12,770 nucleotides of DNA from Gemmatimonadota bacterium (lineage in GTDB: Bacteria > Gemmatimonadota > Gemmatimonadetes > Gemmatimonadales > GWC2-71-9), in contig JAOTWK010000054.1 of NCBI GenBank assembly GCA_029862935.1, positions 1-12,770 on the forward strand. The letters run 5' to 3'. The notes beneath the pieces were generated by a model that was not told the origin of the DNA, searched no databases, and saw nothing but the letters and a program-made list of their open reading frames with translations. A program made the position numbers and the translations under genes. Positions 7,527 through 12,770 of this stretch are shown piece after piece (the stretch's first letter is position 1; each line of letters starts with the position of its first letter).

Positions 7527-10500
7527 ATGTCCCGTAGGAATCGCCCAACACGTACGTCAGTGAGCCCACGATGGGCTGGCGTCGTTGCGATCTTGTTTGT
7601 TCTGGCGGGCTTGAGTTGTGGCGAAACCACCGACCCGCTTTCGAGCGTACCGACTCAACTTGCCTTTGGGACCCAACCCTCGGACGAGCTAGCCGGGTCC
7701 CCGATAGCACCTGCCGTTCGAGTGAACATTCTGGATGCCGATGGCCTCTTGGTGGTTGATGCGACCACCACTGTGACGCTCGAGTTGGGTTCAAACCCGG
7801 GGGCGGCCACTCTCTCGGGCACAACCTCCGTGAAGGCGGTTGGTGGCCAGGCAACCTTCAGCGACTTGTGGATCGACAAAGCAGCATCGGGATACACGTT
7901 GGTGGCGAGAGCCCGAGTGCAGAGCGGTGAGGGGACGGCGACGAGCAGTACCTTCGCTATCAGTCCCGGCGCGGCAGCAGAACTCGTATTTACGGTCGAG
8001 CCGAGCAACGTCATGGCGGGTGAGGTGATAACGCCGCCGATCGAGGTAACAGCTCTCGACGCGTTTGGAAATGTGGTGGCGGCCCCCGCGATGGACGTCA
8101 CGGTGCAATTGGCGGGTGGTGCTGCACCGAGCTCGCACGTGCTGCCATCGGCCGGCGATTCAGCCGGCACACCTGCGAACGGTGCCATGCCTTCCCCGGC
8201 AGCGCCCACGACCCTGAACGGGACCACCACAGTCAGGACAGTCGATGGCGTGGCGATCTTCGACGATCTCCGGATTGACGAAGCGGCCACTGACTACACA
8301 CTTGCCGCGAGCAGCGGCGGCCTCAACAGCGACCCGAGCACGTCGTTTGCGACGGCCCCTGCCGCACCGGCCAACATCGGCTTCAAAACCCAGCCGATCG
8401 ATGGGACGGCCAAGCAACCCATCCCGCCTTTTGAAGTGGCTATCGTCGACGCTTTCGGAAATGTGGCCACGACGGCGGCGGGAGTCATTACGGTAGCGTT
8501 CGGTGCCAATCCGGGTGGTAGTGCGCTCTCAGGAACAACGACGCAAAGTGCCGTCAACGGTGTGGCAACGTTTGACGACCTCTCCTTAGACAAAGCGGCA
8601 AGTGGCTATACACTGACGGCCAGTGCGAGTGGCTTCGGCGCGCAAACCAGCCAGGCCTTCGGCATCTCAGCGCCACAGCTCCAATTCATAACCCCGCCAA
8701 CCAGTGCTGCCGCCGGTGCAGCCATCGACCCTCCGATCCGGGTCGGGATCTACGATCACCTCCAGGCGCTGATCACTTCTGCGACGGACCCGGTGACGCT
8801 CTCGATTGACTCGAATCCTGGTGGGGGCACGATCTCAGGGACAACAACGGTGAACGCGGTGGGTGGGATCGCCACGTTTGACAGTGTCGCGATCGACATG
8901 GCGGGGATCGGCTACACGCTGGCCGCGAGCGGGACCGACTTGAGTGGCGTAACGAGTGACTCACTCGATATCAGCTCGGCGTTGGCGACGCGCTTCGTGA
9001 TTGTGAATCCGCCCGACGGGACAGTGGACGCGCCGATACTCGTGACGGTGCAGGCGTTGGACCAGTTTGGCAACGTCGTGCCCAGCGAGACCCGTGATGT
9101 GACTTTGCGCACGTCCGGTTCCGCGACAGGTGGTGGGCGGGTGGACATCGAAAACGGGATTGGCACCCGACTCATCAGCAATGTGGTGGCCGAGACCGTC
9201 ACGCTCACCTTGCTGGACACGGAGGGAACAGGGCTCAACGTGAGCTCGACCCAGGATGTTGTGTTCGGGCCGAGTCTCGTGGCGCGCTACGTGATTATCG
9301 ATCCGCCGAGTGGGACCGTGGATGCGCCGATCACTGTGACGGTGGAAGCGCAAGATGCGTTTGGCAACGTGGTGCCGACTGAGAATCGTGACGTGACGCT
9401 CAACGCGTCCGGCTCGGCTACGGGTTCAGGGCTGGTGGACATCGTGGATGGGGTGGGCACGCGGGCGCTCAGTGATCAGTTGGCGGAGACGGTTACGCTC
9501 ACGCTCGTGGATACGGAGGGCACGGGGCTCAACGTGAGCTCGATCAAGGATCTGGTGTTTGGGTCGGGAGCAGCGACAAGGTACGTGATTCTGGATCCAT
9601 CGAACGGCACCGTCGGTACGCCCATCCCGGTCACGGTCCGAGCGCTCGACCAGTATAACAACGTCGCGACAGGCGAGAACCGCGATGTGACCTTGCTGAC
9701 CTCTGGCTCGGCGACGGGTGGTGGGGCGGTCAACATCACGAGCGGGTCGGGCACCCGGCTCATCAGCGATCAGGTCCCGGAGACGGTGCTACTGTCGCTG
9801 GTCGACAGCGACGGGACGGGACTCATTGTGAGCTCGACGCAGGATGTGGTGTTTGGACCGGTGGGGGCGACGCGGTTCGTCATCATCGATCCGACCGACG
9901 GGTCAGTGGATGCGTCGATCACAGTGACAGTGGAAGCGCAGGATGCGTTTGGCAACGTGGTGACGAGCGAAAGCCGCGACGTGACGCTCAACGCCTCGGG
10001 TTCGGCAACGGGGTTCGGGTTGGTGGACATCGTGAATGGGGTGGGGACGCGAGCGCTCAGTGATCAGGTGCCGGAGACAGTGACGTTGACGCTCACGGAC
10101 ACCCAGGGCACCGGTCTCAATGTGAGCTCGAGCGAGGATGTGGTGTTCGCGCCGGGGGCGGCGACTCGGTACGTGATCGAGGACCCAGCGGATGGAGCAG
10201 TTGGCACGCTCCTCCCCGTGACAGTGCGGGCGCTGGATCAGTTCGGCAATGTAGCGACGGGTGAAAACCGCAACGTGACGTTGCTCACGTCGGGCTCGGC
10301 AACGGGTGGCGGGGTGGTCAACGTCACCAATGGGATCGGCACCCGACTTATTAGCGATCAGGTCCCGGAAACCGTGACGTTGTCACTGGTCGACAGCGAT
10401 GGGACCGGGCTCAATGTGAGCTCGACCCAGGATGTGGTGTTCGCACTGGTGGGTGCGACGCGCTACGTGATCATCGATCCGCCCAATGCGACGGTCGATG

Positions 10501-12770
10501 CCCCGGTGGCCGTGACGGTCCAGGCGCAAGATGTATTTGGCAACGTGGTGCCGACTGAGAATCGCGACGTGACGATCAACGCGTCGGGCTCAGCGACGGG
10601 CACCGGGTTGGTGGACGTCGTGAACGGGGTAGGGACGCGCCTCATCAGTGATCAGGTACCAGAGACGGTGACGCTGACGCTGACGGACACCCAAGGGACG
10701 GGGCTGGATGTGAGCTCGACCGAGGCTGTCGTGTTCGCGCCGGGCGAAGCGACGCGGTACGTGATTCGGGATCCGGCTGATGGTCCGGTGGGGAATCCGA
10801 TTCTCGTGACGGTCGAGGCGTTGGATCAGTTCGGCAATCGGGCTGCGGGAGAGAACCGCGACGTGTCACTCCTCACCTCGGGCTCAGCCACAGGTGGCGG
10901 GGTGGTCGGCATCTCCAACGGGATCGGTACGCGACTCATCAACGATCAGGTCCCTGAGACCGTAACGCTGTCGCTTACGGACACGCAGGGGACGGGACTC
11001 GATGTGAGCTCGGTCCAGGATGTGGTGTTTGGAGCCTTGGCGGCGACGCGGTACGTGATAGTGGATCCGCTGAATGGGACGGTGGATGGGCCGGTTACGG
11101 TGACCGTCCAGGCGCAGGATGCGTTTGGCAACGTGGTGACGAGCGAGAGCCGCGACGTAACGCTCAACGCCTCCGGCTCAGCAACGGGGGCCGGGCTGGT
11201 GGACATCGTGAATGGGGTGGGGACGCGGACGCTCAGTGATCAGGTGGCGGAGACGGTGACGCTCACGCTCTCAGACACCCAGGGCACGGGGCTCGATGTG
11301 AGCTCGACCCAGGATGTAGTGTTTAGCGCGGGTGTGGCGACGCGCTATGTGATTCGCGATCCAACGGATGGGTCGGTGGGCACAGCGATTCTCGTGACGG
11401 TGGAGGCGTTGGACCAGTTCGGCAATCGAGCCACGGGGGAAAGCCGAGATGTGACGTTACTGACGTCTGGCTCGGCGACGGGCGGTGGGAATGTCAGCAT
11501 CAGCAATGGGTTGGGTACGCGACTCATCAACGATCAGGTCCCGGAGACGGTGACACTGTCACTCACGGACACGCAGGGGACGGGGCTCGATGTAAGCTCG
11601 GTCCAAAATGTGGTGTTTGGACCGGTGGGGGCGACGCGGTACGTGATTCTCGATCCGCCAAATGGGACGGTGGATGGACCGGTCACGGTGACGGTCCAGG
11701 CGCAGGATGCGTTTGGCAACGTGGTGACGAGCGAAACCCGCGACGTGACCCTCAACGCCTCCGGATCGGCGGCTGGTGGCGGGCTAGTGGACATTGTGAA
11801 CGGTGTGGGAACGCGCACGTTGAGTGATCAGGTGCCGGAGACGGTGACGCTGACGTTGACCGACACGCAGGGGACAGGGCTTGAGGTGAGCTCGACTCAG
11901 GATGTGGTGTTTGGACCTGGGATCGCGACGCGGTACGTGATCCTCGATCCTCCGGATGGGCCGGTGGGCACCCAGATTCTCGTGACGGTGGAGGCGTTGG
12001 ATCAGTTCGGCAATCGGGCCACTGGGGAGAGTCGCGATGTGACGTTGCTGACCTCGGGCTCGGCGACGGGCGGCGGGAACGTCAACATCAATAACGGGAT
12101 TGGCACGCGGCTGATCAATGACCTGGTGCCGGAGACCGTAACGCTCACGCTCGCGGACACCCAGGGCACGGGGCTCAACGTGACCTCGACGCAGGACGTG
12201 GTGTTCGCGCCCAGTCTTGTGACACGCTACGCGATCATCGATCCGCCCAATGGAAGCGTCGACGGGGCGGTCACCGTGACCGTGGAGGCGCAGGATCAGT
12301 TTGGCAATGTGGTGCCGAGTGAGATCCGGGACGTGACGCTCAACGCCTCGGGCTCAGCAACCGGAGCCGGGTTGGTGAACATCGTGAACGGGGTGGGCAC
12401 TCGGACGCTGAGTGATCAGGTGGCAGAGACGGTGACGCTCACGCTCACAGACACCGAGGGGACAGGGCTCAACGTGAGCTCGACCCAGGACGTGGTGTTT
12501 GCCCCGGGCGCGGCGACCCGGTTCGTGATCGATGACCCGACGGATGGGCTGGTGGGGTCACCGATTCTGGTGACGGTTCGGGCACTGGACCAATATGCCA
12601 ATGTGGCCACGGGTGAGAATCGTGATGTGACGTTGCTGACCACAGGCTCGGCCACCGGTGGTGGTGTGACAAACATCGCCAGTGGGGTCGGTACGCGACT
12701 CATCGGTGATGAGGTCCCCGAAACAGTGACGTTGTCTCTGGCGGACACAGAGGGCACGGGGCTCAACGTG
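7527..12770 (+). CDS. Giant Ig-like tandem-repeat surface protein, 3' partial
   Basis: One frame stays open from ATG 7527 to the window end (at least 1748 residues, no stop). GAGG six bases before the ATG supports the start. Residues 1-31 look like a lipoprotein signal: a basic n-region with five arginines, hydrophobic core 17-29, then LSC-G with Cys31. The -3 position is Gly rather than Leu, so cleavage by signal peptidase I cannot be excluded. Residues 42 to about 485 form four Ig-like modules with the recurring frame FxxQP...DAFGN...LSGTTT...GVATFDDLSIDKAASGYTL. From about residue 487 a second module family of 98 residues repeats to the end of the window, each copy with DQFGN or DAFGN, RDVTL, SGSATG, ETVTL, TGL and SSTQDVVF. 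No catalytic motif was seen. The sequence is poor in Lys and Cys and rich in Thr, Val, Gly and Asp, typical of beta-sandwich stalks of adhesins and invasin/Big-like proteins. A role in attachment or a surface layer is inferred. Confidence 0.9.
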   Translation, partial: MSRRNRPTRTSVSPRWAGVVAILFVLAGLSCGETTDPLSSVPTQLAFGTQPSDELAGSPIAPAVRVNILDADGLLVVDATTTVTLELGSNPGAATLSGTTSVKAVGGQATFSDLWIDKAASGYTLVARARVQSGEGTATSSTFAISPGAAAELVFTVEPSNVMAGEVITPPIEVTALDAFGNVVAAPAMDVTVQLAGGAAPSSHVLPSAGDSAGTPANGAMPSPAAPTTLNGTTTVRTVDGVAIFDDLRIDEAATDYTLAASSGGLNSDPSTSFATAPAAPANIGFKTQPIDGTAKQPIPPFEVAIVDAFGNVATTAAGVITVAFGANPGGSALSGTTTQSAVNGVATFDDLSLDKAASGYTLTASASGFGAQTSQAFGISAPQLQFITPPTSAAAGAAIDPPIRVGIYDHLQALITSATDPVTLSIDSNPGGGTISGTTTVNAVGGIATFDSVAIDMAGIGYTLAASGTDLSGVTSDSLDISSALATRFVIVNPPDGTVDAPILVTVQALDQFGNVVPSETRDVTLRTSGSATGGGRVDIENGIGTRLISNVVAETVTLTLLDTEGTGLNVSSTQDVVFGPSLVARYVIIDPPSGTVDAPITVTVEAQDAFGNVVPTENRDVTLNASGSATGSGLVDIVDGVGTRALSDQLAETVTLTLVDTEGTGLNVSSIKDLVFGSGAATRYVILDPSNGTVGTPIPVTVRALDQYNNVATGENRDVTLLTSGSATGGGAVNITSGSGTRLISDQVPETVLLSLVDSDGTGLIVSSTQDVVFGPVGATRFVIIDPTDGSVDASITVTVEAQDAFGNVVTSESRDVTLNASGSATGFGLVDIVNGVGTRALSDQVPETVTLTLTDTQGTGLNVSSSEDVVFAPGAATRYVIEDPADGAVGTLLPVTVRALDQFGNVATGENRNVTLLTSGSATGGGVVNVTNGIGTRLISDQVPETVTLSLVDSDGTGLNVSSTQDVVFALVGATRYVIIDPPNATVDAPVAVTVQAQDVFGNVVPTENRDVTINASGSATGTGLVDVVNGVGTRLISDQVPETVTLTLTDTQGTGLDVSSTEAVVFAPGEATRYVIRDPADGPVGNPILVTVEALDQFGNRAAGENRDVSLLTSGSATGGGVVGISNGIGTRLINDQVPETVTLSLTDTQGTGLDVSSVQDVVFGALAATRYVIVDPLNGTVDGPVTVTVQAQDAFGNVVTSESRDVTLNASGSATGAGLVDIVNGVGTRTLSDQVAETVTLTLSDTQGTGLDVSSTQDVVFSAGVATRYVIRDPTDGSVGTAILVTVEALDQFGNRATGESRDVTLLTSGSATGGGNVSISNGLGTRLINDQVPETVTLSLTDTQGTGLDVSSVQNVVFGPVGATRYVILDPPNGTVDGPVTVTVQAQDAFGNVVTSETRDVTLNASGSAAGGGLVDIVNGVGTRTLSDQVPETVTLTLTDTQGTGLEVSSTQDVVFGPGIATRYVILDPPDGPVGTQILVTVEALDQFGNRATGESRDVTLLTSGSATGGGNVNINNGIGTRLINDLVPETVTLTLADTQGTGLNVTSTQDVVFAPSLVTRYAIIDPPNGSVDGAVTVTVEAQDQFGNVVPSEIRDVTLNASGSATGAGLVNIVNGVGTRTLSDQVAETVTLTLTDTEGTGLNVSSTQDVVFAPGAATRFVIDDPTDGLVGSPILVTVRALDQYANVATGENRDVTLLTTGSATGGGVTNIASGVGTRLIGDEVPETVTLSLADTEGTGLNV
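7650..8985 (+). repeat. Four N-terminal Ig-like modules of the giant protein
   Basis: Four related but diverged modules begin near 7650 (QLAFGTQP), 7971 (ELVFTVEP), 8364 (NIGFKTQP) and 8668 (QLQFITPP). Most are about 100-107 residues. The second is about 131 because of an inserted segment rich in Ala, Pro and Ser (around APSSHVLPSAGD). Each ends in a GYTL-A-S or DYTL-A-S strand. They resemble the LSGTTT/GVATF type of bacterial Ig-like repeat common in large environmental-genome surface proteins. Similarity between copies is visible in protein but weak in DNA, so these copies are older than the array that follows. Confidence 0.85.
8991..12770 (+). repeat. Tandem array of 294-bp (98-residue) units alternating in two types
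   Basis: Taking the arginine codon before [YF][VA]I as the phase mark, units start at 8991, 9285, 9579, 9873, 10167, 10461, 10755, 11049, 11343, 11637, 11931, 12225 and 12519. All twelve intervals are exactly 294 bp; the thirteenth unit is cut by the window end after 252 bp. Units 1, 3, 5, 7, 9, 11 and 13 are type A (ALDQFGN, TSGSATGGG, GTRLI). Units 2, 4, 6, 8, 10 and 12 are type B (AQDAFGN, NASGSATG-x-GLV, mostly GTR-[AT]-LSD). Copies differ by scattered substitutions and no insertion or deletion. Confidence 0.95.

Noticed and set aside
8912..12766. Series of minus-strand open frames across the repeat array, each beginning with similar MS-x-VP or MSTSPPP-like proteins
   Set aside because: They are shadows of the plus-strand repeats: they recur with the same 294/588-bp period and have Pro/Ser/Thr-rich content expected from reversing the GTG/ACG codons. 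The continuous plus-strand frame with signal peptide and ribosome site is the real gene.
8991..12770. CRISPR array or other non-coding repeat
   Set aside because: The repeats are 294 bp, contiguous without spacers, and keep one reading frame with protein-level conservation. They are coding modules.

Overview
The window is GC-rich bacterial DNA with dense genes and a Gram-negative character: two probable lipoproteins and the end of a type II secretion/type IV pilus ATPase. The combination of a secretion ATPase fused to a receiver domain, a tig-clpP-clpX-engB cluster and a very large Ig-like repeat protein resembles environmental phyla such as Gemmatimonadota or Acidobacteriota. That assignment is an impression from protein style, because no phylogenetic marker could be compared here.

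Left part (1-6024). A 5'-truncated plus-strand gene (1-651) carries the tail of a GspE/PilB-like ATPase followed by a complete response-regulator receiver domain. It converges with a minus-strand block of six genes, read from right to left: trigger factor (tig, 4765-6024), ClpP protease (4123-4743), ClpX unfoldase (2821-4071), the ribosome-assembly GTPase EngB (2240-2824), an unrecognised lipoprotein (1552-2220) and a hexapeptide acyltransferase (658-1491). Gaps are small (about 20-60 bp), and clpX and engB overlap by four bases, so this is probably one operon. It couples folding of new proteins, ATP-dependent proteolysis and ribosome biogenesis. The engB gene has no ATG, GTG or TTG start before its GTPase motifs. 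Its best start is a CTG overlapping the clpX stop.

Middle part (6025-7526). A divergent, locally AT-rich intergenic region separates tig from a plus-strand CDP-alcohol phosphatidyltransferase (6299-7003), an integral membrane phospholipid-synthesis enzyme. A tRNA-Leu(UAG) gene lies on the minus strand at 7135-7217, followed by about 310 bp without a gene.

Right part (7527-12770). One uninterrupted plus-strand frame runs off the window end, giving at least 1748 residues. It starts with a lipoprotein-like signal sequence and four Ig-like modules of about 100-130 residues. It then switches to a tandem array of 98-residue modules with a period of exactly 294 bp through twelve consecutive intervals. 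Two module types, A and B, alternate strictly, so the real unit of duplication looks like a 588-bp dimer. The product is most likely a surface-exposed or secreted adhesin-like stalk. This array is the most unusual structure in the window.
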